A stretch of DNA of 64,000 bases from Christensenella sp. UBA7588 (GCA_002478945.1 DLKM01000026.1:5981-69980), one strand, 5' to 3'. Shown: positions 43,725 through 54,171, numbered from the stretch's first letter. Numbers and translations: made by a program. The notes: generated from the sequence alone by a model not told the origin.

Positions 43725-45338
43725 TCAGAACGGCATATCTTCGTCGTCTGTCGTATCGTCGTCCACATATTCGTCGTCGACGTACTCGTCGTCCTCAAAC
43801 GGAGCGTCGTCGTCACTCGGCGCAGGAGCGTCCTCCGCCTTGTCGTCGAACGGCATCGCAAACGGCATATCTCCTGCGTCTGCGGCAACTTCTTTCAAAT
43901 CGTCGGTAACGTCCGAAATGGATTTCATATCCATACCGCTCTCGTCGTCTTTCTTTTTAGGCTCGTCGTAAATGTACTCCGTGGTGTTTGCGTTTTGGTC
44001 TACGCACTCCTTGAAAGACGTGGTTGCGCCGTCCCAATCGAGCTTGATTTCGCCGATTTCGCCGTTTCTGTTTTTCTTTACGTCGAGAATAACCTCGTTT
44101 GCCGGCAACGCTTTATTATAAGTCCACGGTTTATTGAGGAACATAACCACGTCGGCGTCTTGTTCGATTGAACCCGATTCGCGAAGGTCGGAAAGTTGCG
44201 GCGTGTGGTCGTTACGTTGTTCCACGCCACGGGACATTTGCGAAAGAAGAATAATCGGACAGTTGAGTTCCTTTGCGTATATCTTCATTTTTCTCGACAT
44301 ATCGCTGACTTCGACCTGACGGCTTTCGGCGGCTCTGCCGTTTTTGCTTGCGGTCATAAGTTGCAAATAGTCGATAATTACGAGGTCGAGACCTTTTTCG
44401 CGTTTAAGACGTCTGCACTTCGACAATACGTCGGCAGGTCCGTTCATCGAGTAATCGTCGATGTAAATATCCGTTGCAAGCAACGCGCGGTAGCCGTTGT
44501 AAAGTTTTTTATAATCGGTTTGAGTAAGTCCGCCTCTCGTGTCCATCTTCTTGCTTTCGACTTTTGATATGTAAGCAAGCATACGTTTTGCGAGCAAATC
44601 GGCAGGCATTTCGAGTGAGAAAATAGCCACTTTTTTGCCGTGATTGATTGCTACGTTTGCGGCAATATTCAGCGCAAAAGCCGTTTTACCGACGGACGGA
44701 CGAGCGGCTATAAGCACCATTTCGCCGGGTTTCAATCCGTGCGTGAGATTGTCGAAAGTCGGGAAATCGATGTAAATCGTATTCTTGGGAACGTTGCCCG
44801 TCTGTGCGTCTTGTATGTTTTTGAGCGCAAGAGCGGCTGCGTCGTCTACTTTTTCGAGAGCTTTTTCGCTCGTCTGCTCCGCAATGGCGTAAACGAGTTT
44901 TTCGGCATTGTCGAGAGCGTCCGTGCCGTTTTCGCATTCATAGCCGTATTTTGCGATATTATTGCCTGCCTCGATAACCTTTCTCGTGAGGCTGTCGCGC
45001 TTGATAATGCTTGCGTAATACTCGCCGTTTGCCGCAGATACGACGCCTTCGGCAAGTTCGCTCAAATAAGAAACGGAGCCGACCTCGTCAAGTTGTCCTT
45101 TGACGTCGAGCGCGTCGCATACGGAAACCGTGTCTATAGGTTTGCTCTCCATCTGGAGTTGCTTCATCGCGGCAAAAATCAGCCTGTTTTGCGCAAGATA
45201 AAAATCATCGACGGACAGCGTCGGAATTATAATATCCGCCGCTTTGTTATCAATGAGGATTGCGCCAAGCACCGACGCTTCCGCGTCGACGTTGTTGGGC
45301 ATACCTCTGCTCACTCTCTTGTTTTCTTCTTTTGCCAT
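43725..45338 (-). CDS. dnaB: replicative DNA helicase DnaB
   Basis: 537 residues; AAGGGC before the ATG. The N-terminal domain (PNNVDAEASVLGAILID) and the RecA-like helicase domain with Walker A ARPSVGKTAF and the DnaB signature EVSDMSRKMK are complete. After the usual end comes an acidic tail of about 75 residues, rich in D and E, ending DDEDMPF. Such acidic tips recall SSB C-termini, but a function here is not known. It overlaps the next lipoprotein gene by 28 bases. Confidence 0.95.
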   Translation of the reverse strand: MAKEENKRVSRGMPNNVDAEASVLGAILIDNKAADIIIPTLSVDDFYLAQNRLIFAAMKQLQMESKPIDTVSVCDALDVKGQLDEVGSVSYLSELAEGVVSAANGEYYASIIKRDSLTRKVIEAGNNIAKYGYECENGTDALDNAEKLVYAIAEQTSEKALEKVDDAAALALKNIQDAQTGNVPKNTIYIDFPTFDNLTHGLKPGEMVLIAARPSVGKTAFALNIAANVAINHGKKVAIFSLEMPADLLAKRMLAYISKVESKKMDTRGGLTQTDYKKLYNGYRALLATDIYIDDYSMNGPADVLSKCRRLKREKGLDLVIIDYLQLMTASKNGRAAESRQVEVSDMSRKMKIYAKELNCPIILLSQMSRGVEQRNDHTPQLSDLRESGSIEQDADVVMFLNKPWTYNKALPANEVILDVKKNRNGEIGEIKLDWDGATTSFKECVDQNANTTEYIYDEPKKKDDESGMDMKSISDVTDDLKEVAADAGDMPFAMPFDDKAEDAPAPSDDDAPFEDDEYVDDEYVDDDTTDDEDMPF

Positions 45339-45949
45339 ACTCTGCCCTTAACGACGAAATACACGATTAACACGATAAGCCCCGCACCCAACACGCATCC
45401 GAGCAAAGTGCCGTACCAACCGGCGGCGTTTGCGCTCTTTAACGTGAGAGTGAACGTCTGACTTTCGGCGGTCTCGTCAAGCTCGAACAGGTGCGTATAA
45501 GTTCTGTTTTTACTCGAGACTTCTCCGTCGCTTTTTATAGATTTATAGATTGTATCATACCTTATAACCACTTTCAAGCGATTATATTGCACGCCGTCGT
45601 ATATAAGCCTGTCTTGTGGTACGACGCTTTGCACGGCACTAAATATCCGTGCGGATTCAACGGCGATATACGTCTCGCTCGTACGATAAAAGGAAGATTT
45701 TTCGATTTCCTTACTTGTCCAAACCGTCGTCGCGTCGGGGACTTTTTCGTCCGTTTGCGAAAAAGTGAGATAGACGTACGCGGTCTGTTCTTCCTCTGAA
45801 AACGCTATTTCGTACAGATACAAATCTCTTTGCACTTCTCCTTCGTCATCGGACGAGTTGTCGCACGCCGTCAAAAAGACGGCGCAAAGCGCGATTGTCA
45901 AAACAATCGCAACAACCAATCCTGATATTCTCGGAAATTTGCTTTTCAT
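45311..45949 (-). CDS. lipoprotein with C-terminal TM helix, unknown function
   Basis: 212 residues. The signal sequence ends in LTAC, so a lipid anchor is expected; a further TM helix at about residues 180-203 is followed by a basic cytoplasmic tail. The extracytoplasmic part is beta-rich. I recognise no domain. It is followed by dnaB in overlap. Confidence 0.65.
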   Translation of the reverse strand: MKSKFPRISGLVVAIVLTIALCAVFLTACDNSSDDEGEVQRDLYLYEIAFSEEEQTAYVYLTFSQTDEKVPDATTVWTSKEIEKSSFYRTSETYIAVESARIFSAVQSVVPQDRLIYDGVQYNRLKVVIRYDTIYKSIKSDGEVSSKNRTYTHLFELDETAESQTFTLTLKSANAAGWYGTLLGCVLGAGLIVLIVYFVVKGRVWQKKKTRE

Positions 45950-45972
45950 AATGCGATAAAACCTATCCTCGA

Positions 45973-47757
45973 TTATTCGTAAGACTTTTCGAGTTCCGCC
46001 AACGTATCGGCAAACTCTTTTATTGCAAGCTCGTACGGAGCGTCGCTCTCGAGGTCTACGTCCGCAAGACGAATGATGTCGAGCGGAGGCATACTTCCGC
46101 CTGCGGAAAGGAATTTTTTGTATTTTGCAAAATATTTCTCTCCTTGCGAAAGAATGTTGTTTGCAATCGACACGGCGGTCGTGATACCCGTTGCGTACTT
46201 ATAAACGTAGAAACTCGTGAAGAAATGCGGTATTCTCGACCATTCGTAACGAATGAGGTCGTTGTGTTCCACACTCGGGCCGTAATATTTCTTATTGAGT
46301 TCGTAATATGCGTCGCAAAGCGCGTCTGCGGTTATCGGCTCGCCCTTTTCGACCATACCGTGCGCAATCGCCTCGAATTCGCTGAACATAGTCTGTCTGA
46401 AAAGCGTCGTGCGGAACATATCGAGATAATAGGAAAGCAAATACTTTCTGAACTCGCCCGTTGCGGTTTTGAGCAAATGCTTCAAAAGCAACACTTCGTT
46501 GACGGTGGAAGCGATTTCCGCGCAGAAAATTTCGTAATCCGCTTTCGTCTCGGGAAGCGACGAACTGCTATAATAAGAATGCATCGAGTGTCCGAGTTCG
46601 TGCGCAATGGTAAACACGTCGTGAACGGTCTTTTGATAGTTGAGAAGAACGAACGGATGCACTCCGTAAACGCCCCACGAATACGCGCCGCTTCTCTTGC
46701 CTTTGTTCTCGAAAACGTCTACCCAACCGCTCTCGAATGCGGACGCCAAAACGTCGGAATATTCCTTACCCATAACTTTAAGTGCCTGTTTGACAAGCTC
46801 AACCGCGTCTTTGTATTCGAGCGCAAGTTCCTGCTCTTTGACCATAGACACATACAAATCGTACATATTGAGGGTATCGACGCCCAAAACTTTCTTGCGC
46901 AAAGCGATATATCTGTGCAGAGGCTCCGTGCCTTTTCCTACCGCTTCGAGCAACTTTTGATAGCAAGTGGACGGTACGTTTTCTTTGTACATAGAATAGT
47001 CGAGCGCGCTTTGGAAACCTCTTACCTTTGCAAAGAACCAGTCTTTTTTGACGTTGCCTGCGTAGTTTGCCGCAAGCGTGTTGATATGGTCTTTATATGC
47101 GCCGAACATACTCTCAAAAGCGTCTTTTCTCACTTGTTGTGAGGGATTTTGCAAAAGTATTCCGTACACGCCGTGGCTCATATCCACTTTGTTGCCCGTG
47201 CCGTCGTCAACGGGTTTGAACTTTACGTCGGCGTTGTCGAACATAGAAAAGACTTCTTGGTTTGTCTCCGAGAAAAGCCCAACTTCTCCGAGCAGTTTTT
47301 CTTCTTTTTTGGAAAGAATTATATCTTTGTTTCTAATGATTTCTCCGAAGAACACGTCGTAGTCGACAAAGCGTTTGCTATTTTTCAAAGCCTCGAGTTT
47401 TTCTTTTGAAAACTCGCTGATTTCGGGTGTAATGAAAGAACTTGCCGTCGAAAATTTGACGATTAGCATTTCCGCTTTGTTTACCATACCTTGGTGTACG
47501 CTGTCTCTCGTGTCTTGGTCGAGACGCATTTTCGCATAGGCATAAAGATACACTATGTCGTGCGTAAGTCTCGTTTGAAACTCGAGGCAATCGAAAAGCA
47601 TATCGTCGTCTGCAAGTTTATCCTGATATTTGGAAAAATAGCCTATTCTTTCTTCGCACTTGAAAAACAATTCGTCCCAAGCGTCGTTTGACGGCACGAT
47701 GTCCTCGAGCGTCCATTTATACTGTTGCGGTATTTGATTGCGATTTTCGTAAAGCAT
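45973..47757 (-). CDS. pepF: oligoendopeptidase F
   Basis: 594 residues, AAAGGAG before the ATG. The M3 zinc motif HELGHSMHSY and the downstream glutamate in FCAEIASTVNE are present, with the usual N-terminal helical lobes. PepF cuts peptides of roughly 7-17 residues in the cytosol. Confidence 0.95.
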   Translation of the reverse strand: MLYENRNQIPQQYKWTLEDIVPSNDAWDELFFKCEERIGYFSKYQDKLADDDMLFDCLEFQTRLTHDIVYLYAYAKMRLDQDTRDSVHQGMVNKAEMLIVKFSTASSFITPEISEFSKEKLEALKNSKRFVDYDVFFGEIIRNKDIILSKKEEKLLGEVGLFSETNQEVFSMFDNADVKFKPVDDGTGNKVDMSHGVYGILLQNPSQQVRKDAFESMFGAYKDHINTLAANYAGNVKKDWFFAKVRGFQSALDYSMYKENVPSTCYQKLLEAVGKGTEPLHRYIALRKKVLGVDTLNMYDLYVSMVKEQELALEYKDAVELVKQALKVMGKEYSDVLASAFESGWVDVFENKGKRSGAYSWGVYGVHPFVLLNYQKTVHDVFTIAHELGHSMHSYYSSSSLPETKADYEIFCAEIASTVNEVLLLKHLLKTATGEFRKYLLSYYLDMFRTTLFRQTMFSEFEAIAHGMVEKGEPITADALCDAYYELNKKYYGPSVEHNDLIRYEWSRIPHFFTSFYVYKYATGITTAVSIANNILSQGEKYFAKYKKFLSAGGSMPPLDIIRLADVDLESDAPYELAIKEFADTLAELEKSYE

Positions 47758-47791
47758 AGTATCTCCTTTATTGAAAACGTATTTTTTATTC

Positions 47792-49279
47792 TTATTCGCT
47801 GAAAAGCGTATTGTCGAGAAATTCGGGAGCGCAAGACAATCTCACTCCGAGTTTTCTGAACGGGTTTTCGTCCGCTTTTACGAGAATATGCGTAGAATGT
47901 GCGTCGCACCCGTCGAGCATCGTCAGTTGTTCCATAGCGTTTGCCGCCTGTGCGTCGCTTGCGGCGCATATCGATAATGCGAGCAACGCTTCCTCGAGCG
48001 TGAGCGTCTTGTGATGCTCTTTGAGAATTTTCGTCTTGAGGTCGATGATAGGTCCTATGACGTAAGGCGATATGAGTTTTTGCGAGTCTTTTATCCCTGC
48101 AAGCATCTTTACCGCATTGAAAACGCAAGCGGCGGACGCACTCATACGCTTCGTATTTTTGCCCGTAACGATACGTCCGTCGGGCAATTCGAGCGCAACC
48201 GCTCCGCAGTTATCGTTGTCCTCGCTCTTTTTCTTTGCCGTATCGATAACCTTTCTGTCGGAAAGATTTATTGACAACCTCGACATCAAAAATTCAAGTC
48301 TGCTGACCGTATCTTCGCTTCCGCTGCCGTTTTTAAGGTCGCAAAGTGCCTTGTAATATCTGCGGATAATTTCCGCTTTGGACGCTTCTTGGCACGCCTC
48401 GTCGTCGACGATGCAATATCCTGCCATATTAACGCCCATATCCGTCGGAGATTTGTAGATGCACTCCTCTCCCGTAATCTTCGCAAGTATGCTTCTCACG
48501 ACGGGGAACACTTCTATATCCCTGTTGTAGTTGACGGTTATTTCTCCGTAAGCGTCGAGGTGGAAATTGTCCACCTTGTTTACGTCCTTGAGGTCGGCGG
48601 TTGCGGCCTCGTACGCAACGTTGACGGGATGATTGAGAGGCAAGTTCCAAATCGGGAAAGTCTCGAATTTCGCATATCCAGCTTTTACACCTCTCTTGTT
48701 CTCATGATAAAGTTGCGAAAGACACGTCGCAAGTTTTCCGCTTCCCGGACCGGGTGCGGTAAGCACGACGAGCGGACGCGTCGTTTCGATGTACGGATTT
48801 GCGCCGTATCCCTCGTCGGAAACTATCGTGTCAATCTCGTGAGGATAGCCTTTCGTCGGACGATGTATATATACCTTGACGCCTCTGTTTTCAAGTTTTT
48901 GCTTATACGCGAGCGCGCCTTGTTGGTCGGTAAACATAGTTATCACGACGCAGTTGATATATATGCCCATTGCGGAGATATTGTCTATCATTCTCTCCAC
49001 TTCGCTTCCGTAAGTAATGCCGTAATCCGCGCGAATCTTGTTGCGTTCTATAGCGTTGGCGTTGATGCAGATAATCAATTCCGCTTTATCTCTGAGTTTC
49101 TGCAAAAGTTTGATTTTTGCAGCCTTGTCAAAACCGGGCAACACTCTTGCTGCGTGCAAATCGTCAAAGAGTTTTCCGCCGAATTCGAGATAAAGTTTGT
49201 CAAATCGGTTTATTCTTTCAAGAATATGTTCCGACTGTTTTTGCATATACAGGTTGCTGTCAAATCCGATTTTTTGCAT
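47792..49279 (-). CDS. DUF1846 protein
   Basis: 495 residues, normal for the family. MQKIGFDSNLYMQKQSEHILERI and LTAPGPGSGKLATCLSQLYHE are diagnostic; the latter resembles a nucleotide-binding loop. DUF1846 proteins are common in Firmicutes and actinobacteria and have no established function. AAAGGT precedes the ATG. Confidence 0.9.
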   Translation of the reverse strand: MQKIGFDSNLYMQKQSEHILERINRFDKLYLEFGGKLFDDLHAARVLPGFDKAAKIKLLQKLRDKAELIICINANAIERNKIRADYGITYGSEVERMIDNISAMGIYINCVVITMFTDQQGALAYKQKLENRGVKVYIHRPTKGYPHEIDTIVSDEGYGANPYIETTRPLVVLTAPGPGSGKLATCLSQLYHENKRGVKAGYAKFETFPIWNLPLNHPVNVAYEAATADLKDVNKVDNFHLDAYGEITVNYNRDIEVFPVVRSILAKITGEECIYKSPTDMGVNMAGYCIVDDEACQEASKAEIIRRYYKALCDLKNGSGSEDTVSRLEFLMSRLSINLSDRKVIDTAKKKSEDNDNCGAVALELPDGRIVTGKNTKRMSASAACVFNAVKMLAGIKDSQKLISPYVIGPIIDLKTKILKEHHKTLTLEEALLALSICAASDAQAANAMEQLTMLDGCDAHSTHILVKADENPFRKLGVRLSCAPEFLDNTLFSE

Positions 49280-49316
49280 ATATTTACCTTTTGTATTTAG
49301 TGCGTTTATTTGTTAT

Positions 49317-51758
49317 TTAATAATCTTCTCCCTCGTTCACGGGGGTAACGAGCGTAACTTCCTGTTTGAACAGTTGCTTGCCTTTTGTCGTTCTCGTATC
49401 GATACGAATATCCTCCGTATTTACGATATTCGTCTTTCCGCCGCTGACGAAAGCGAGGTCGTAAGGCATTTTGACCGTTCCGACGTATTTTACGAACGAT
49501 TTGTCAAGCTCGATAATCTTTATACCTTTGAGGTATCTCGACGACGGGTCTATAAGCGACGAAATAACTCTCTTTGCATAACCCGTATTTGAGCATACGA
49601 TAATCTCGCCTTCTTCTTCGACCTGACCGCCGAACACCACGCTGTCGTTGTCGTTGAGTTTTATACCCTTAACGCCCGCCGCCGTACGTCCTTGAAGCGG
49701 AATCTCGGTTGCCTTGTACACGAGTACTTGTCCATCGGCGGTAACTTCCATAACGTTCTTTTCGTCGTCAACGACTTCGCATCCGATAACTTCGTCTTTG
49801 TCTGCAAGATTGATTGCTTTAAGGTAAGCTTTATTGACGGACGTGAACTCCGACAAATCCACTCTCTTTGCGCCGCCTTGTTTTGTAAACAACACGAGTT
49901 CTCCGACAGGCACGCCGTCAAAGAAAATCAGTTTGACGACCTTTTCTCCCGTTTGCACGTCTTGGTTTATCGAACCGAGTTTGAACGCTTTTTCTTTGAA
50001 TTTCTTTTCGGGCAAAGACGTAACGTCGATTTTCACTATATTGCCCAAATTGGTCGCGGCGTACAAATTGCCCTTATTATTCACGCTCAACCATTGTAGC
50101 GGCAGATTATCTTCCGTAAGTCCGCTCATATCCTTCTTTGCGGTTGAAAACGCCTTTTGAGACATAAAGCGCAGTTGTCCTTCGCTGTTGGTTACGATAA
50201 CTCCGTCGCGATACGCAACGGCTTCCGCCTCGCTCGGCGCGCTGTAATCGCCTTCTTGTTCGTCGCTGTCGAGTATTACGCTCATACGCTCGGAATTGAG
50301 GGCTTTCTTGATTGCAAGCAATTCGTCTTTGACGATGGTGTATTGTCTGCGTCTCGACGCAAGTATGGCTTCGAAAAGCGCAATCTGTTTTTCGAGATGC
50401 GCAAGTTCTTCTTCGAGTTTGCCCACCTCGAGTTTTGCAAGGCTCTTAAGACGCATATCGAGTATCGCTTGCGCCTGTGCGTCGCTTAAATCGAATCTCG
50501 CTCTCAAAGTCTCCTTTGCTTTTGCGGTAGATTCCGACTCTTTGATTATGCGGATAACTTCGTCTATGTTCCTTATCGCAACGAGAAGCCCTCTCACGAT
50601 TTCCGCTCTTGCTTTTGCCGCTTTCAAGTCGAAATTCGTGCGATTGACGATAATCTTGCGCTGATATTCGATGTAATAATCGAGATACGCGGTAAGGCTC
50701 AACTGCTCGGGCTTTCCGTTTGCGATTGCAACCATATTTATCGAGTATCCCATCTCGAGATTGCTCTTTTTGAAAAGGAAAGAAATTATTTTGTTGACGT
50801 CGGCGTCTCGTTTGCACTTGATGACGGCGCGAGTACCCGACTTATCGCTTTCGTCCACGATTTCGGATATGCCCGCAAGCGCGTCTTTGTTGGCTTCTTT
50901 GAGGTCTGCTATACGAGAAAGCAATTCCGCTTTGGAAACCTGATACGGAATTTCGGTTATTACGACGTTTTTCTTGCCGTTGTCGTCGTTTTCTATATGC
51001 AGACGGGAGCGAATCTTAATTCTGCCCTTGCCCGTCTCGTATATGCTTTCGAGGCTGTCCACGGGAATAATAAACGCCCCCGTGGGGAAATCGGGTCCGT
51101 GGAACACTTTGAACAAGTCTTTAACCGTCGCATTGGGATTGTCTATCTTATAAACCGTAGCGTCTATACACTCTCCCATATTGTGAGTGGGAATGTTGGT
51201 CGCAAGACCGACCGCTATACCGTTTGCGCCGTTTACGAGCAAGTTCGGGAAACGTCCGGGCAGAGTCGTAGGTTCTTCGAGGCTGTCGTCGAAGTTGGGA
51301 GTCCAGCTCACGGTCTCTTTGTCCAAATCTCTCAAAAGCTCGAGTGCCAAAGGACTCATTCTCGCTTCCGTATAACGCATCGCGGCGGCGGAATCTCCGT
51401 CGATAGAGCCGAAGTTGCCGTGTCCGTCGACAAGTTTCATTCTCATAGAGAACGGTTGCGCCATACGCACCATTGCGCCGTAAACGGAACTGTCTCCGTG
51501 CGGATGGTATTTGCCGAGGCAATCTCCGACGATTCTCGCGCACTTTTTGTGCGGTTTATCGGGCGTCAAGCCCATTTCGTGCATCGAATAAAGCACTCTG
51601 CGCTGAACGGGTTTCAATCCGTCCTCCACTCTCGGCAACGCGCGGTCGAGAATGACGTTTTCCGAATACGGAATCATCGAATTGTGCATCACGTCCTCAA
51701 AGACGGTATCGAGCACAACCGAATTAAACTCGATTTCTTTGTGTTGTTTTTTTGCCAT
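49317..51758 (-). CDS. type IIA DNA topoisomerase subunit A (GyrA/ParC family) without GyrA box
   Basis: 813 residues. The N-terminal breakage-reunion domain is GyrA-like, with catalytic Tyr129 in AAAMRYTEAR and QRDR segment HPHGDSSVYGAM. Six C-terminal beta-pinwheel blades follow (GRTAAGVKGIKL among them). Where GyrA has its QRRGGKG box, this protein reads STAKKDMSGL, so wrapping-dependent supercoiling is doubtful and a topoisomerase IV-like role is plausible. Position 94, equal to E. coli Asp87, is Gly. The B subunit is encoded upstream beyond repeat R3. Confidence 0.9.
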   Translation of the reverse strand: MAKKQHKEIEFNSVVLDTVFEDVMHNSMIPYSENVILDRALPRVEDGLKPVQRRVLYSMHEMGLTPDKPHKKCARIVGDCLGKYHPHGDSSVYGAMVRMAQPFSMRMKLVDGHGNFGSIDGDSAAAMRYTEARMSPLALELLRDLDKETVSWTPNFDDSLEEPTTLPGRFPNLLVNGANGIAVGLATNIPTHNMGECIDATVYKIDNPNATVKDLFKVFHGPDFPTGAFIIPVDSLESIYETGKGRIKIRSRLHIENDDNGKKNVVITEIPYQVSKAELLSRIADLKEANKDALAGISEIVDESDKSGTRAVIKCKRDADVNKIISFLFKKSNLEMGYSINMVAIANGKPEQLSLTAYLDYYIEYQRKIIVNRTNFDLKAAKARAEIVRGLLVAIRNIDEVIRIIKESESTAKAKETLRARFDLSDAQAQAILDMRLKSLAKLEVGKLEEELAHLEKQIALFEAILASRRRQYTIVKDELLAIKKALNSERMSVILDSDEQEGDYSAPSEAEAVAYRDGVIVTNSEGQLRFMSQKAFSTAKKDMSGLTEDNLPLQWLSVNNKGNLYAATNLGNIVKIDVTSLPEKKFKEKAFKLGSINQDVQTGEKVVKLIFFDGVPVGELVLFTKQGGAKRVDLSEFTSVNKAYLKAINLADKDEVIGCEVVDDEKNVMEVTADGQVLVYKATEIPLQGRTAAGVKGIKLNDNDSVVFGGQVEEEGEIIVCSNTGYAKRVISSLIDPSSRYLKGIKIIELDKSFVKYVGTVKMPYDLAFVSGGKTNIVNTEDIRIDTRTTKGKQLFKQEVTLVTPVNEGEDY

Positions 51759-51869
51759 AGTTTTCTACCCTACAATGTATTATTGTTGGTTTTCACAACA
51801 AACTGTGATTATTTATAAATTTCTCCACCCTGAATAGAGTCTTAATAGAGTGCATTATACCACTCTAAA

Positions 51870-52112
51870 TGCAACTTTCCCCCTCTTTCCGGACACGCCG
51901 GTATTTCTCCCACCACTCGGTTAGTGACATTTCTCTACAATATTATTCATCGCTCGTGGGGGCGACACTCGGCACTCACATAGATAGGTATCGTTCACTT
52001 GTTATGTCACTCGTTCGCAAACGAAAGAACAACACTCGTTTGCTCACTTGTACTATCCGTCAAGTTCGGCGCTCAATCGCTCGCCGCCTTGCGGCTCGAA
52101 ATCACGCCTTCG
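51870..52112 (+). repeat. interspersed repeat R3
   Basis: C-rich left end, divergent middle, then CACTCACATAGATAGGTATC, CACTTGTTATG and the GCCGC-CTT-GCGGC hairpin as in R1. It fills the gap between the two topoisomerase genes. Confidence 0.75.
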
Positions 52113-52131
52113 AAAGAATTTAGCGACAAAT

Positions 52132-54111
52132 CTATTGTTCGTCCTCTTTTTGGACTTTAAAGTTGTCTACTTTGTTGAAATCGGCGTATTTGTAGATGTA
52201 ATCTTTTCTTATATTACTGTCGTCGCCCATAAGAATGGTTATACGCTTGTCCGCCATTGCGGCGTCGTCTATCGTAACCCTCGTAAGAGTACGCTTCGCT
52301 GGGTCCATAGTCGTATCCCAAAGTTGTTCGGGATTCATTTCTCCGAGACCTTTGAAGCGTTGAAGAAGCGCGTTTTTACCCATCTTCTTTTGTCCTTCCA
52401 CAAGAGCGTTGTCATCGTAGCAATATAGTATTTCGTCTTTCTTTTGCAGACGATAAAGCGGAGGCATACCGATATAAACGTGTCCCTCGGTTATCAACTG
52501 TCTCATATAGCGGAAGAAGAACGTAAGGAGCAACGCTCTGATATGCGCGCCGTCTTGGTCCGCGTCGGCAAGAATGATAACCTTGTCGTATTTGAGGCTT
52601 TCCATATCGAAAGACGGGTCTATTCCCGTGCCGAGCGCACTGATAAGCGTTGCGAATTCTTCGTTTGCGAGAATCTTTTCAAGGCTTGCTTTTTCCACGT
52701 TGAGCGGCTTTCCTCTTAGCGGCAAAATCGCTTGGAAGAATCTGTCTCTCGCTTGCTTTGCGCTGCCGCCTGCCGAATCGCCCTCGACGATAAACAGCTC
52801 GTTAATGGCGGTATTCTTGCCAGAGCAACTTGCGAGTTTTCCGACAAGATTAAGTCCGTTGAGCTTGTTTTGCTGACGGCTCAAATCTTTTGCGCGTTTT
52901 GCGGCTTCTCTCGTTTTTGCCGCGCCCATTGCCTTTGCGATAATCTTTTCCGCAATAGCCTTGTTACCTCTTTGCAAAAGCAAATCCGCGAGTTTTTCGC
53001 TGACTAGATTTTCGACTTTGGGACGCACTTCGGGATTGCCGAGTTTGCCTTTCGTCTGTCCCTCGAATTGAACGTTTTGCATCTTTACGGTTACGACTGC
53101 AACCATACCCTCTCTAAAGTCCTCGCCCAAAAGATTGGCTTGCTTTTCTTTGAGTATATTGTTTTTGCGCGCGTAATCGTTGAATACTTTTGTAATCGCG
53201 CTCTTAAAGCCCACTTCGTGCGTGCCGCCTTCCGCCGTGGGAATATTGTTGACGTACGAGTAAATATTTTCCGAATAACCTTCGGTGTGTTGAATTGCCA
53301 CTTCGACCTCGAAATGGTCCTCTTTGGCCTCGACGTACAACGGCTTGTCGTACAACACCACTCTACCTTCGTTGAGATACTGGACGTAATCGGCAATACC
53401 GCCTTTATAGCAGAACACGTCGTGTTTGCCCGTGCCGCCCTCGAGAGGCATACGCAAATCGTCAATGATAATCGTAACGCCCTTGTTGAGATACGCAACG
53501 TCACGCATACGCTCGGCAATAGTGCCGTAATCGAATTTTTCTTTGCCGAAAACTCTCTCGTCGGGTTTGAATTTTACGGAAGTACCCGTGCCTTTAACTT
53601 TGCCGATAACGGTAAGCGGAGTTTTTACGATACCGCTTTTGATTTTCGTACCGACCTGCGGAGACCAAAATTCCGCTCTGTAAAGATTGCCGTCACGCTT
53701 GACGTCAACCGTAAGCCATTCGGACAAAGCGTTGGTAACCGACGCGCCTACGCCGTGCAAACCGCCCGAATAATTGTATTGTCCGTTGTCGAATTTCGCG
53801 CCGGCGTGCAACTGCGTGTATACCACTTCGACGCCGCTGATTTTGAGCTTCGGATGCTTGTCGACAGGCACGCCTCTGCCGTTGTCGCTCACTCTTGCGA
53901 CGTTATCGTCCAAGAGTTCGATACGCACGGTGTCTCCGTATCCGTTAGCAGCTTCGTCGATACTGTTGTCGATGATTTCCCAAAGAATATGGTGCATACC
54001 CTTGCTACCAGTCGTACCGATGTACATACCGGGGCGTTTTCTCACGGCGTCAAGCCCTTCGAGAATGCGTATGTCGCCTGCCTTGTAATTGTTGTAATCT
54101 TGATTTGCCAT
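52132..54111 (-). CDS. type IIA DNA topoisomerase subunit B (GyrB/ParE family)
   Basis: 659 residues. The GHKL ATPase motifs are EIIDNSIDEA, VSDNGRGVPVD and GGLHGVGASVTNAL; the TOPRIM domain has EGDSAGGSAKQARDR and DADQDGAHI, and the tail has KGLGEMNPEQLW. It supplies ATPase and cleavage functions to the A subunit. Gyrase and topoisomerase IV B subunits cannot be separated by eye. A promoter lies 32 bases upstream. Confidence 0.93.
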   Translation of the reverse strand: MANQDYNNYKAGDIRILEGLDAVRKRPGMYIGTTGSKGMHHILWEIIDNSIDEAANGYGDTVRIELLDDNVARVSDNGRGVPVDKHPKLKISGVEVVYTQLHAGAKFDNGQYNYSGGLHGVGASVTNALSEWLTVDVKRDGNLYRAEFWSPQVGTKIKSGIVKTPLTVIGKVKGTGTSVKFKPDERVFGKEKFDYGTIAERMRDVAYLNKGVTIIIDDLRMPLEGGTGKHDVFCYKGGIADYVQYLNEGRVVLYDKPLYVEAKEDHFEVEVAIQHTEGYSENIYSYVNNIPTAEGGTHEVGFKSAITKVFNDYARKNNILKEKQANLLGEDFREGMVAVVTVKMQNVQFEGQTKGKLGNPEVRPKVENLVSEKLADLLLQRGNKAIAEKIIAKAMGAAKTREAAKRAKDLSRQQNKLNGLNLVGKLASCSGKNTAINELFIVEGDSAGGSAKQARDRFFQAILPLRGKPLNVEKASLEKILANEEFATLISALGTGIDPSFDMESLKYDKVIILADADQDGAHIRALLLTFFFRYMRQLITEGHVYIGMPPLYRLQKKDEILYCYDDNALVEGQKKMGKNALLQRFKGLGEMNPEQLWDTTMDPAKRTLTRVTIDDAAMADKRITILMGDDSNIRKDYIYKYADFNKVDNFKVQKEDEQ

Positions 54112-54142
54112 TTATAAACCTACATAGGATAATAATATAATG

Positions 54143-54171
54143 ATTGTACCACAAGATATTGTTTTTTTCAA
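54143..54171 (-). promoter_or_regulatory. promoter of the topoisomerase B gene
   Basis: On the minus strand TTGAAA (54166-54171), 17 bases, TACAAT (54143-54148). Confidence 0.7.
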
